From an uncultured Eubacteriales bacterium (GTDB lineage: Bacteria; Bacillota; Clostridia; Monoglobales; UMGS1388): a DNA stretch of 13,833 nucleotides. Under the pieces are notes generated by a model that searched no databases, was not told where the DNA came from, and saw only the letters and a list, made by a program, of their open reading frames with translations. Positions 6,540 through 13,833 of the stretch are shown one piece after another. Position numbers and translations under genes: made by a program. Each line of letters starts with the position of its first letter. The stretch's first letter is position 1. The stretch spans positions 1 to 13,833 of the forward strand of contig URVP01000022.1 in NCBI GenBank assembly GCA_900551345.1, in the 5' to 3' direction.

Positions 6540-7225
6540 AAAGCGATGTATTAAAAGCTGCAAAAAACGCAGGATTTGCAAAAGCGGGAATTGCGCCTTT
6601 ATATAAATTTGATGAGCTGCTCCCGATTCTTAAAAAACGAGGCTATACTCCCTTTGTAAAAAACAGCGAAAAAAGAATTAATCCTTCGTTATATATGAAA
6701 ACAGCCAACCGTGCCATAGTCTGCCTTATGCCCTATTTTAAGGGAGAAGATAAAACCGTTGCTCTTTATGCAAGAGGGGGCGATTACCATGCTCCTGTAA
6801 AACAGCGTTTAACGCAAGTTGCCAAAGAGCTTGGGATTGAAAAATATAAACTGCTTGTGGATTCCGGAGGACTGCCGGACAAATATCTTGCATATCTTGC
6901 AGGGCTGGGGTGGTATGGTGCTAACAACTTATTTTACAGCGGAGGACTGGGCTGCCGATTTTATATAGGAAGCATACTTGCACATCTGGATATACAGCCT
7001 GATTCTCCTGTAGAAAACAAATGTTTAAACTGCGGTCTTTGCATACAAAGCTGCCCTACCAAGGCGCTGTCGGCACCATACGAATTTGATCCGCTTAAGT
7101 GCATATCATATTTGACACAGACCGATGACTTAACAGAAGAACAGGAAGAGCTTAAAAAGATGGGGAAATATCGCCTTGGGTGCGATGCCTGTCAGGATTG
7201 CTGCCCTTACAACAAAGGAGTATGA
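6533..7225 (+). CDS. QueG-like epoxyqueuosine reductase, short form
   Basis: A 230-residue protein similar to the core of QueG, the cobalamin-dependent enzyme for the last step of queuosine synthesis in tRNA. Family segments are visible: YARGGDYH (about 83-90), the region around catalytic Asp110 (VDSGGLPDKYLAYLAGLGWYGANN), and two [4Fe-4S] motifs, Cys164-167-170-174 plus Cys190, and Cys217-220-223-224. QueG proteins are usually 300-390 residues; this one stops right after the second cluster and lacks the C-terminal helical-repeat region. No frameshift remnant is visible because the next gene begins at once. It may be a natural short QueG or a related reductase of other function, so I give no gene symbol. 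The start is ATG 6533, overlapping the mtaB stop; the downstream overlap is ATGA. Confidence 0.82.
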   Translation: MLKSDVLKAAKNAGFAKAGIAPLYKFDELLPILKKRGYTPFVKNSEKRINPSLYMKTANRAIVCLMPYFKGEDKTVALYARGGDYHAPVKQRLTQVAKELGIEKYKLLVDSGGLPDKYLAYLAGLGWYGANNLFYSGGLGCRFYIGSILAHLDIQPDSPVENKCLNCGLCIQSCPTKALSAPYEFDPLKCISYLTQTDDLTEEQEELKKMGKYRLGCDACQDCCPYNKGV

Positions 7226-8565
7226 TTGATATTTTAATAAAGAATCAGGAACATATAATTGATATAACAGGATACACAAGCGAGGGAGAAGGCGTAGGCA
7301 GAGCAAACGGCCAGGCTGTTTTTGTTCCCGGCACAATAATCGGAGAAAAGGTTAAAGTGATTATTGTAAAAGCTCTTAAAAATTATGCTTACGGTAAACC
7401 TATTGAGATTATCACTCCTTCTCATCACAGAACAAATCCCAAATGTCCGTATTACAAAAAATGCGGGGGTTGTGAACTTCAGCATATGGATTATGAAGCA
7501 CAGCTCGAATTCAAGCGGATAAAAGTGCAGGATGCTCTTAAACGAGTGGGCGGATGTGATGCAGATGTCCAGCCGGTGGTACCATCTCCGGAAACAATCG
7601 AATACCGTAACAAAGCTCAGCTGCCCGTTACGGCAGACGGAATAGGCTTTTATGCCGTACGAAGTCACAGTGTTATAAATATTGACAACTGCCTTATACA
7701 AAACCAAGTATCTGCTCAGATTATAAAAACGGTCAGAGATTATATGGACAAATTTAAAATCCCGCCTTATGACGAAGAAAAGCACTGCGGTGTAATAAGA
7801 GGGATTTTTATACGAAATGCTGTAAACACAGGGGAAATTATGACCTGCATTGTTACTCGGACAAATGACCTCCCCCACGAATCCGATCTGATCGCTTCTC
7901 TTTCACAAATTAAAAATATGAAGTCTGTTTTTCAAAATGTAAACAGCGACAAAACCAATGTTATGATGGGCAAAAACAATCGTCTGTTATGGGGAAACGC
8001 CACCATAACTGAGACCTTATGCGGTATAGAATTTCAAATATCACCTCTTTCATTTTTTCAGGTTAATACGCATCAAACACAACAGCTTTATTCAAAAGTG
8101 GCACAATTTGCAAAGTTAGATAACCCTCAAACTGTATTTGATCTGTACTGCGGAACGGGCACAATTTCATTAATCACCGCCAAGGAAGTAAAACAGGTGA
8201 TAGGAGTTGAATGTGTTCACTCAGCAGTAGAAAATGCAAAAGAAAACGCTATCAAAAACGGTATTGATAACGCACAGTTTTTTCTAGGAAAATCAGAAGA
8301 TATATTGCCCCAACTGATAAAAACTCACTCTCCGGACACAATTATCCTTGACCCGCCCAGAAAAGGCTGCGACAAATCCTTAATAGACACTCTTAATAAT
8401 ATTAAACCTCAAAAAATTATATATGTGTCATGTAACCCCTCAACGCTTGCACGGGATATAAAAAACCTAAAAGGCTATGTCGCAAAAGAGATACTTCCTT
8501 TTGATATGTTCCCTCACACCAAACATGTGGAGTGTGTGGTATGGATGTCAAGAGTTGATAGATAA
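7222..8565 (+). CDS. rlmD: 23S rRNA (uracil-5-)-methyltransferase, RlmD/RumA family
   Basis: A 447-residue SAM-dependent enzyme that makes 5-methyluridine in 23S rRNA, at U1939 in E. coli numbering; some Gram-positive homologues (RlmCD) also modify U747. An N-terminal TRAM domain (about 10-65, GEGVGR...FVPGTIIGEKV) is followed by the iron-sulfur motif Cys75-x5-Cys81-x2-Cys84 with Cys157 as fourth ligand. The SAM site is DLYCGTGTISL, and DPPRKGC and YVSCNPSTLARD (catalytic Cys404) complete the methylase core. I chose ATG 7222 for its ATGA overlap with the upstream gene. The Shine-Dalgarno (AAAGGAG) ends only 1 nt before it, so initiation may depend on coupling. An in-frame GTG at 7180 would overlap the QueG-like gene by 46 nt. 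Confidence 0.93.
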   Translation: MIDILIKNQEHIIDITGYTSEGEGVGRANGQAVFVPGTIIGEKVKVIIVKALKNYAYGKPIEIITPSHHRTNPKCPYYKKCGGCELQHMDYEAQLEFKRIKVQDALKRVGGCDADVQPVVPSPETIEYRNKAQLPVTADGIGFYAVRSHSVINIDNCLIQNQVSAQIIKTVRDYMDKFKIPPYDEEKHCGVIRGIFIRNAVNTGEIMTCIVTRTNDLPHESDLIASLSQIKNMKSVFQNVNSDKTNVMMGKNNRLLWGNATITETLCGIEFQISPLSFFQVNTHQTQQLYSKVAQFAKLDNPQTVFDLYCGTGTISLITAKEVKQVIGVECVHSAVENAKENAIKNGIDNAQFFLGKSEDILPQLIKTHSPDTIILDPPRKGCDKSLIDTLNNIKPQKIIYVSCNPSTLARDIKNLKGYVAKEILPFDMFPHTKHVECVVWMSRVDR

Positions 8566-8676
8566 TCACTAAAAATATAATGCTTACAGGTGTTTTTCGG
8601 CATGTAGTAAGAGATAAAGTGATAATTTATGAAATATGGATTCTGAAGCTGAAATAGTGGAATATAGATACAAAAG

Positions 8677-8712
8677 ATAAGAGTATCATTGGTGTGATAC
8701 TCTTATTTATAT
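8677..8712. terminator. Bidirectional terminator between rlmD and the alarmone synthetase gene
   Basis: A perfect 12-bp stem (8677-8688 with 8695-8706) and 6-nt loop between convergent genes. The leftward side is followed by ATCTTTTG and the rightward side by a T/A-rich run; neither T-tract is strong. The rest of 8566-8772 shows no gene. Confidence 0.65.
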
Positions 8713-8772
8713 GCTTATGTAATTTTTTATAGGTTTTTCTTAAGCTATTTTAGATCGTTTTATTTTGTTTAA

Positions 8773-9486
8773 TTAAATTGTCGCTCCAACCTTTGTTGTG
8801 GTGCAATTTTGATGGGATTCGATTTGACTGTTAATTGTTTGCATACGTAAATCAATTGCATGTATGGCTTCGGCACATAACCGTAATTCATCTGATATTT
8901 GTGCAGATATTTGCTCTTCAAGGTTCTTTTTATATCTCATTTTATGTTCTATGCTTGCCCAAAAATCCATAGCAATCGTTCTGAATTGTACTTCAACTTG
9001 CATCCACTTTTTTTGGTCGGAAAAGAACACCGGGACTTCCAATATTAAATGCAGACTTCTATAACCGTTTTCTTTTGGATTTTGTATGTAATCTTTCTTT
9101 TCTAATACACGCACATCATCTTGAGAGCATATCTTTTCTGAAAGTCTGTAAATGTCCTTCTGAAAAGAACAAATAATTCGTATTCCGGCAACATCGTGGA
9201 GATTTTTTTCAATATTATTTATAGTTGCGTCCATACCTTTTCTCTTTAACTTTTCAATAATGCTGATAGGCTTTTTTAGGCGGCAGGATATTGATTCAAT
9301 TGGGTTGCTCTCTGCGTCAAGAGACAACTCTTCATTTAAAACTTCAAATTTTGTTTTTACTTCCAGTAAGGCACATCTATATTGCATCATAAGTTCCCTA
9401 AACGGATATGTAGATTCAATAAATTCTTCCGGTTTTCCAAGTGTGATTAAATCGTCCAATGTAACTATCTTTTTGCTGTTTTGCAT
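8773..9486 (-). CDS. Small alarmone synthetase, RelQ-type GTP pyrophosphokinase
   Basis: Makes (p)ppGpp from ATP and GTP/GDP, the stringent-response messenger. The 237-residue protein has only the RelA/SpoT synthetase domain and no HD hydrolase or TGS/ACT regions, so it is a stand-alone synthetase. Visible motifs are RLKKPISIIEKLKRKG (69-84), LHDVAGIRI (96-104), DYIQNPKENGYRSLHL (132-147, substrate-binding core), VEVQFRTIAMDFWASIEH (164-181) and a C-terminal helix that in RelQ mediates tetramer formation. The layout resembles Bacillus YjbM/RelQ more than RelP. I start at ATG 9486, 8 nt after GGAGG; an in-frame GTG at 9549 has no ribosome-binding site. It stands alone, with a leader of about 110 nt below its promoter. 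Confidence 0.92.
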   Translation of the reverse strand: MQNSKKIVTLDDLITLGKPEEFIESTYPFRELMMQYRCALLEVKTKFEVLNEELSLDAESNPIESISCRLKKPISIIEKLKRKGMDATINNIEKNLHDVAGIRIICSFQKDIYRLSEKICSQDDVRVLEKKDYIQNPKENGYRSLHLILEVPVFFSDQKKWMQVEVQFRTIAMDFWASIEHKMRYKKNLEEQISAQISDELRLCAEAIHAIDLRMQTINSQIESHQNCTTTKVGATI

Positions 9487-9602
9487 TTTGTTAACCTCCA
9501 GTTCCGGGCTTGTTAATATTGTTTTATTTACCGATGCTTTTTTACACACTTATTAATGTTAATACTAAATAGTTATTGTGAATTTAATATGTCATCAAGA
9601 TG

Positions 9603-9631
9603 ATAATATTATGATTTTTGACAAATGTCAA
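9603..9631 (-). promoter_or_regulatory. Promoter of the alarmone synthetase gene with an overlapping palindrome
   Basis: Leftward -35 TTGACA (9631-9626), 17-bp spacer, -10 TATTAT (9608-9603). The -35 box is one arm of a palindrome, TTGACA-AA-TGTCAA (9618-9631), and the -10 lies in another (ATAATATTAT, 9603-9612). Start of transcription would be near 9596. Confidence 0.75.
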
Positions 9632-9661
9632 TAAATTCTAAAGTAAATTAAAGGTTGGATA

Positions 9662-9689
9662 TTGAAATTTTGTCGGTGTGTGTTACAAT
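9662..9689 (+). promoter_or_regulatory. Extended -10 promoter of the SGNH hydrolase gene
   Basis: -35 TTGAAA (9662-9667), 16-bp spacer, -10 TACAAT (9684-9689) preceded by TGT, giving an extended TGn -10. It is divergent from the alarmone synthetase promoter, with 30 bp between the -35 boxes. Confidence 0.65.
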
Positions 9690-9721
9690 AATAATGTAAT
9701 TTATAATATGGAGGAATGGCC

Positions 9722-10366
9722 ATGTCAGAAAAAAAGCTTTATGATGAAGAAGGCTTTGGTGTTAAAATGGAAGGTGAACAGCCGGAAAATGGCAAAAAAT
9801 CAGTTTTGCTTATAGGGGATTCCATACGCATGGGATATTGTGATTTTACAAAAAAAGCTCTGAATGATGTTGCAAATGTTTATTATCCTGAAGATAATTG
9901 CCGTTTTGCACAAAATATTCTTGTGTGTTTGGGCTGGTGGGCAGACCTTGTTCCTGACAGGGAAAAAGTAGATGTTGTTCATTGGAATTGTGGACATTGG
10001 GATATAGCTAAATGGCACGGTGATGAAAATCCGCTTAACAATATAGAAGAATATTGCAGTATGATGGAAAGGATACATACAGCAATCGCACGAATTTTCC
10101 CTAATGCTAAGGAAATTTTTGCTACTACCACACCGATGAATCCAAACGGAACAAAGGCGATAAATGAAAGAACAACAGAGGAAATTGAGGGATATAACCA
10201 TGCGGCTGTTGAAGTAATGAATAAAATGGGTGTGGAAGTTAACGATTTGTTTGCCGTGGCAAAAGATTGGACAAGTGACTATTATTCAGATTATTGTCAT
10301 TATACGGAAGAAGGATTCTCGTTGCTCGGAAAACATGTTGCAGATTTTATAAGAAAAAGACTGTAG
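9722..10366 (+). CDS. Cytoplasmic SGNH/GDSL-family hydrolase
   Basis: A 214-residue SGNH-fold esterase-like protein. Block I is LLIGDSIRMGY with nucleophile Ser34, block III is NCGHWD (Asn89, Gly91), and block V is DYCHYTEEG with Asp190 and His193 completing the triad. There is no signal peptide, membrane segment or lipobox, so it should act in the cytoplasm. The family cleaves or makes esters of many kinds (acyl groups on sugars, lipids, cofactors) and the substrate cannot be read from sequence. I start at ATG 9722, 7 nt after GGAGG; ATG 9716 is only 1 nt from it. The gene is monocistronic, with its own promoter and terminator. Confidence 0.88.
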   Translation: MSEKKLYDEEGFGVKMEGEQPENGKKSVLLIGDSIRMGYCDFTKKALNDVANVYYPEDNCRFAQNILVCLGWWADLVPDREKVDVVHWNCGHWDIAKWHGDENPLNNIEEYCSMMERIHTAIARIFPNAKEIFATTTPMNPNGTKAINERTTEEIEGYNHAAVEVMNKMGVEVNDLFAVAKDWTSDYYSDYCHYTEEGFSLLGKHVADFIRKRL

Positions 10367-10451
10367 AGTATACAATATGTAGGCATCAAATGATATATTA
10401 GCACAAAATGTACCCTTTTTCTTCTATATAATATATAATAAATGTTGAAAT

Positions 10452-10501
10452 AAAAAAGAACGACGGTTTTTTAAATAAAATTCAAACCATCGTTCTTTTT
10501 T
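10452..10501. terminator. Bidirectional terminator between the SGNH hydrolase and RNase J genes
   Basis: Arms 10452-10469 and 10484-10501 pair over about 18 positions with one C-A mismatch (GAACGACGGTTT against AAACCATCGTTC). An A-run on one side and T-run on the other make it work in both directions. It separates two convergent genes. Confidence 0.88.
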
Positions 10502-10529
10502 GATTTTTAAAATTATTTTAATTATTGAC

Positions 10530-12200
10530 TTATACGGAATCATCCATAATCACAGGAAGGATCATAGGCTTGCGTTTAGTTTGTTCATAAATAAATTGTC
10601 CCAGACTGTTTTTTATAGTGCTTTTAAGGGTGTTCCAATCGCTGATATGCTTTGCTTCACATACTGCTAAAGCAGCACTTACACAGTCTTTAGCGGCTTC
10701 AATAAGATCTTCGGCTTCCCTTACATATACAAAACCTCTGGATATTATATCGGGCCCTGCTGTTACCATACCCGTATCGCTTGATATGGCTACAACTACT
10801 ACGATGAGGCCATCTTCAGCAAGATGTTTCCTGTCACGAAGTACAATGTTTCCAACATCTCCAACGCCAAGTCCGTCTACCATAATTTTGCCTGAAGGAA
10901 CGGTTTCGGTGACTTTTGCTGTTTTACCGTCTGTTTCGTATACTTGACCTATATCCAAAATGTGAATGTTTGATTTTTTTATTCCCATTTCTTCTGCCAT
11001 CATAGCATGTTGCTTAAGATGTCTGTATTCACCGTGTACAGGGATAAAAAATTTAGGATTTACAAGTTTAAGAATAAGTTTAAGTTCTTCTTTAAATGCG
11101 TGTCCTGATACATGAATATCAGCAACGGAATCATAAATAACTTCTGCATCTTTTTTATATAATGCATTTATTACTCTTGAAACCCCTTTTTCATTGCCCG
11201 GAATGGGTGATGCCGAGATAATGACACGGTCATTTTTTCCTATTACTACTTTTTTGTGGTCGGAAAATGCCATTCGTGTAAGCGCAGACATTGTTTCTCC
11301 CTGGCTGCCTGTTGTAATAATAACGAGCTGCTGGGGTGTATATCGATTAATTTCGTCAAGAGAAATTAATGTTCCTTTGGGAATTTTGATATATCCGAGT
11401 TCATGCGCAACAGTAACTACATTTTCCATGCTTCTGCCCGAAATGGCCACTTTTCTTTTGTTGCGATGTGCTGCATTGATTATTTGCTGTATTCTGTGCA
11501 CATTAGATGCGAAGGTTGCAATTATAATTCTCTTATTACAGCCGTCAAACAATTCAGTAAAAGACGCAGTAAGAGAGTGTTCACTCATTGAATAGCCTGC
11601 TCTCTCTACATTGGTGCTTTCACTCATGAGCAAAAGCACGCCTTTTTTTCCTAATTCTGCAATTCTGCCAAGGTTTATCATATCGTCATCTATTGGAGTA
11701 GTATCAATTTTAAAGTCGCCTGTATGGAGAACAATTCCTACAGGTGTTGTTATTGCCATGGCTACTGCATCGGGAATACTGTGATTTACATGTATAAATT
11801 CAACTTTAAAAACGCCTAAATTTACATTATCCCCGGGTTTTACAGGTTTTAGTTTTGCTGAATCAAGCAGTCCGTGCTCTTTTAATTTTAACTTTACAAG
11901 CCCTAAAGTCATATTCGTACCATATATAGGTACAGATACATCTTTGAGCAAATAAGGAAGTGCTCCGATATGGTCCTCGTGTCCATGCGTAAGCACCACC
12001 CCTCTTATCTTGTTTTTATTCTTGACAAGATAAGAGGTATCCGGAATTACTAGGTCAACTCCGAACATTTCTTCGTCGGGAAAGGCTATTCCGCAGTCAA
12101 GTACGAGAATGTCGCCTCCGTATTCAAATGCGGTTATATTTTTTCCGATTTCATTTAAGCCGCCCAACGGAATTATCTTTAATTTTGATTTGGTTTTCAC
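10530..12200 (-). CDS. rnj: Ribonuclease J
   Basis: A 556-residue metallo-beta-lactamase/beta-CASP ribonuclease with 5'-3' exonuclease and endonuclease activity, central to mRNA turnover and rRNA maturation in Gram-positive bacteria. Metal-binding residues are visible in HGHEDH (72-77), His140 and HTGDFKID (His159, Asp162). Beta-CASP motifs include MSESTN and the late IPVHGEYRHL. The C-terminal domain follows to about 556, the normal length for RNase J1/J2. I start at GTG 12200, 6 nt after AAGGAGG, giving an N-terminus (VKTKSKLKIIPLGGLNEIGKN) typical of the family; an open frame runs further upstream without a start signal. Only one RNase J gene is in view, so J1 or J2 identity is open. It is monocistronic. 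Confidence 0.95.
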   Translation of the reverse strand: MKTKSKLKIIPLGGLNEIGKNITAFEYGGDILVLDCGIAFPDEEMFGVDLVIPDTSYLVKNKNKIRGVVLTHGHEDHIGALPYLLKDVSVPIYGTNMTLGLVKLKLKEHGLLDSAKLKPVKPGDNVNLGVFKVEFIHVNHSIPDAVAMAITTPVGIVLHTGDFKIDTTPIDDDMINLGRIAELGKKGVLLLMSESTNVERAGYSMSEHSLTASFTELFDGCNKRIIIATFASNVHRIQQIINAAHRNKRKVAISGRSMENVVTVAHELGYIKIPKGTLISLDEINRYTPQQLVIITTGSQGETMSALTRMAFSDHKKVVIGKNDRVIISASPIPGNEKGVSRVINALYKKDAEVIYDSVADIHVSGHAFKEELKLILKLVNPKFFIPVHGEYRHLKQHAMMAEEMGIKKSNIHILDIGQVYETDGKTAKVTETVPSGKIMVDGLGVGDVGNIVLRDRKHLAEDGLIVVVVAISSDTGMVTAGPDIISRGFVYVREAEDLIEAAKDCVSAALAVCEAKHISDWNTLKSTIKNSLGQFIYEQTKRKPMILPVIMDDSV

Positions 12201-12248
12201 TATTAACCTCCTTATTATAAAACTTATCCGAACAGAAACGATATGATT

Positions 12249-12277
12249 ATTATACCACAAAATACAGAATTTGTACA
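12249..12277 (-). promoter_or_regulatory. Promoter of the RNase J gene
   Basis: Leftward -35 TGTACA (12277-12272, four of six consensus bases), 17-bp spacer, consensus -10 TATAAT (12254-12249). Transcription would start near 12242, about 40 nt before the GTG start. Confidence 0.7.
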
Positions 12278-12284
12278 GGCGTTT

Positions 12285-12898
12285 TGCCGGTAACAGCTAA
12301 TTTTATAAATTATATGCAATTTTATCTTTAAATGAATAGGCGTATTCCTACATACTGCAATATAAATTATAAAAATTCATTCATATATTATATATAATGA
12401 TTTGTAAAAATAATGTCGTATTTTATAAGAAAAAAATAGCAAAAAATAATTGATAAAATGAAAATAATTGTTTTGGATATACGAAATAACAAACAGAAAT
12501 TTCTAATAAAAATTATGAAAATTCTGAAAAATTTTCGTGAAAGTTCGAGGTAAAAATCGCAGCCAAAAATTCGATATAAAAACCCTGGTTTTTAAGAAAA
12601 AATTATGGTTAAAAAACTGTGTTACATTATAAAAGGAAGAAACTCGGGTAATTTTTCACAAAATTAATATAAATTTTGCAATAAAAAAACCTAAAAAAGC
12701 TTCTTGTAAAATTCCTGTAACATTTGTGAAAAAAGACGGCAAAAAACGGTTTTTAGACGGACAAATCGGACTTTTTATAAAAAATAAACAAATAAATCAT
12801 TAATAAATAACTGATATATTGTTTTAAATGCACAATAAAAGCGCCGTTTGAAGCGAATATAACTTGTCCAAGCAGGAAAAAATGCGGCAAAAAATGGT
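12285..12898. other. Long A-rich stretch without genes
   Basis: About 610 bases with no coding frame I can support on either strand. The displayed strand is strongly A-rich, with repeated A-runs throughout 12420-12790. It contains a perfect palindrome at 12577-12594 and two oppositely oriented copies of TTTTTCACA (about 12651-12660 and 12726-12736). Together with the flanking promoters it separates divergent genes over about 790 bases. Confidence 0.5.
12577..12594. repeat. Perfect palindrome in the A-rich intergenic region
   Basis: TAAAAACC-CT-GGTTTTTA: 8-base arms around a 2-base centre. A 2-nt loop is too tight for a good RNA hairpin, so a protein-binding site is the likelier use. It lies about 320 bp upstream of the 3D-domain gene promoter and of the RNase J promoter. 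Confidence 0.4.
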
Positions 12899-12927
12899 TT
12901 GACACAAAAAAATATCTGTGATACAAT
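12899..12927 (+). promoter_or_regulatory. Strong sigma-A promoter of the 3D-domain gene
   Basis: Consensus -35 TTGACA (12899-12904), 17-bp spacer, -10 TACAAT (12922-12927) preceded by TGTGA. A-rich DNA just upstream could serve as an UP element. The start would be near 12934, giving a leader of about 59 nt. Confidence 0.88.
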
Positions 12928-12949
12928 CCGTCCCGTTCTCGGAAAAGGG

Positions 12950-12973
12950 GTGCCAATGCAAAATGCAAGGCAC
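12950..12973 (+). promoter_or_regulatory. Leader hairpin upstream of the 3D-domain gene
   Basis: GTGCC (12950-12954) pairs with GGCAC (12969-12973), with inner TGCA/TGCA pairing around an AAA loop. It ends 8 nt before the AGGAGG ribosome-binding site. It could affect mRNA stability or translation; at this size it is not a known riboswitch. Confidence 0.35.
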
Positions 12974-12992
12974 GAATTTTAGGAGGTAGTTT

Positions 12993-13833
12993 ATGCGAAA
13001 TCAGTCAAGAATATCAGAAATGTGTAAAAGCACATATCGGCTTTTCATTCTGATAGTCAGTGGAATGATTTGCCTTTCCCTGTTTGTGGGTGATGTAGAT
13101 TATTCCTTGGCAAAAACCGTAACCCTTTCCACAAACGGAAGGGAATCTGTCATAACCACCTTTGCCGGAACGGTCAGTGAATTACTCGCTGCACAAAAAA
13201 TTGAGGTGGAAGGTTCTGTAATAAGCGAAGACATGGACTCAGAAATAGAAGATGGAATGGTCCTTGATGTCAAGACGCTCAGAACTATGGCAGTTACGGA
13301 AACAAGAGACATTGAATACAAGCAGATGAGAGTTGCCAACAGCGATATGGCAACCGGAGAAACAAAAGTTACACAAACCGGCGTAAAGGGAATAGCAGAG
13401 GATGTATATTCAGTAGAACTTCTCGGCAATGAAGTTGTTGAAAAAACTCTTGTAAGTTCAGCAGTTAAGCAAGAGCCGGTAAACGAAATTGTAGAGTACG
13501 GAACGAAGGATAAAAGTGATAAAGGCTTTACTTATTCAAAGATGATTACCGTAAAGGCAACAGCATATGAGTCAACATTCGGCAGCCGCAACGGTAAACC
13601 GGGCATCACAGCATCGGGTCTTCCTCTTGCGGTAGGCATGATAGCCGTTGATCCCAAAGTTATCCCGTTGGGCACTAAAGTATATATCGAGGACCCCAAC
13701 GGAGTATATAATTTCGGGTATGCGCTTGCGGCAGATACCGGCGGAGCAATAAAGGGTAACCGTATAGATGTTTGTGTTCCAACCTACAATGACGCCATAC
13801 AATTTGGTGTAAGATATCTCAATGTATATGTAC
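12993..13833 (+). CDS. Membrane-anchored G5/3D-domain protein (RpfB/YabE-like), cut by the window end
   Basis: The first 280 residues of a secreted cell-wall protein with no stop in view. An N-terminal signal peptide or anchor lies at about 15-32 (YRLFILIVSGMICLSLFV). A DUF348-like domain (about 41-95) and a G5 domain (about 98-171) follow. Then comes a 3D domain (about 186 on) with its three aspartates: Asp220 (VDPKVIPLGT), Asp248 (AADTGG) and Asp259 (IDVCV). The 3D fold resembles the MltA/expansin barrel, and such proteins are thought to cleave peptidoglycan, for example during outgrowth or resuscitation. The last residues seen (FGVRYLNVYV) are close to where 3D domains normally end, so little is probably missing. 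The start is ATG 12993 after AGGAGG, under a near-consensus promoter. Confidence 0.9.
   Translation, partial: MRNQSRISEMCKSTYRLFILIVSGMICLSLFVGDVDYSLAKTVTLSTNGRESVITTFAGTVSELLAAQKIEVEGSVISEDMDSEIEDGMVLDVKTLRTMAVTETRDIEYKQMRVANSDMATGETKVTQTGVKGIAEDVYSVELLGNEVVEKTLVSSAVKQEPVNEIVEYGTKDKSDKGFTYSKMITVKATAYESTFGSRNGKPGITASGLPLAVGMIAVDPKVIPLGTKVYIEDPNGVYNFGYALAADTGGAIKGNRIDVCVPTYNDAIQFGVRYLNVYV

Noticed and set aside
12640..12740. TTTTTCACA motifs as DnaA boxes of a replication origin.
   Set aside because: Only two imperfect copies, in opposite orientation, with no dnaA, dnaN or other origin-associated gene nearby.
12753..12968. A 71-codon leftward open frame rich in Phe, Tyr, His and Leu.
   Set aside because: It is the complement of A-rich DNA and overlaps a near-consensus rightward promoter; no start signal or known motif.
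1..13833. CRISPR array, tRNA, rRNA, toxin-antitoxin or defence cassette.
   Set aside because: No regularly spaced repeats, no cloverleaf or rRNA sequence recognised, and no gene pair with the features of such systems. The alarmone synthetase is a housekeeping RelQ type with no antitoxin neighbour.

Overview
The window looks like the chromosome of a low-G+C Gram-positive bacterium of the class Clostridia, with the end of an integrated mobile element on its left side. Strong GGAGG ribosome-binding sites, sigma-A type promoters with 16-17 bp spacers, an HPr/Crh-like protein next to a DUF4364 protein, RNase J, a RelQ-type alarmone synthetase and a G5/3D-domain surface protein all fit that group. 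I cannot name a genus from sequence alone.

Positions 1 to about 3290 are the mobile part. They hold a hairpin-rich leader, a small excisionase-type DNA-binding protein, and two tandem tyrosine recombinases of exactly 403 residues each, every catalytic residue intact. Base composition here is near 50% G+C on lines I counted, against about 37% in the chromosomal genes further right. The change falls at about 3290-3310, just before a strong intrinsic terminator, so one element end probably lies there. The other end is outside the window.

Positions 3456-5225 are a leftward signalling cluster. An HPr-fold protein without the phosphorylatable histidine overlaps a DUF4364 winged-helix-like protein by 4 nt. 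A small hairpin follows, then a soluble histidine kinase without sensor domain or partner regulator. The promoter lies back to back with that of mtaB, and a perfect palindrome sits at the predicted start of transcription.

Positions 5232-8565 are a rightward three-gene operon of RNA-modification enzymes with overlapping ends: mtaB (tRNA methylthiolation), a short QueG-like protein (queuosine pathway), and rlmD (23S rRNA m5U). All three are [4Fe-4S] proteins.

Positions 8677-9722 hold a leftward RelQ-type (p)ppGpp synthetase, and a divergent promoter drives a cytoplasmic SGNH hydrolase (9722-10366). A bidirectional terminator separates this from leftward RNase J (10530-12200). A 790-base A-rich stretch without genes follows. 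The window ends inside a membrane-anchored G5/3D-domain protein, probably a peptidoglycan-active enzyme.

I find no CRISPR array, rRNA, tRNA or clear defence system. The most unusual parts are the tandem recombinases with their structured leader, the HPr-like/DUF4364/kinase cluster with its palindrome, and the A-rich desert.
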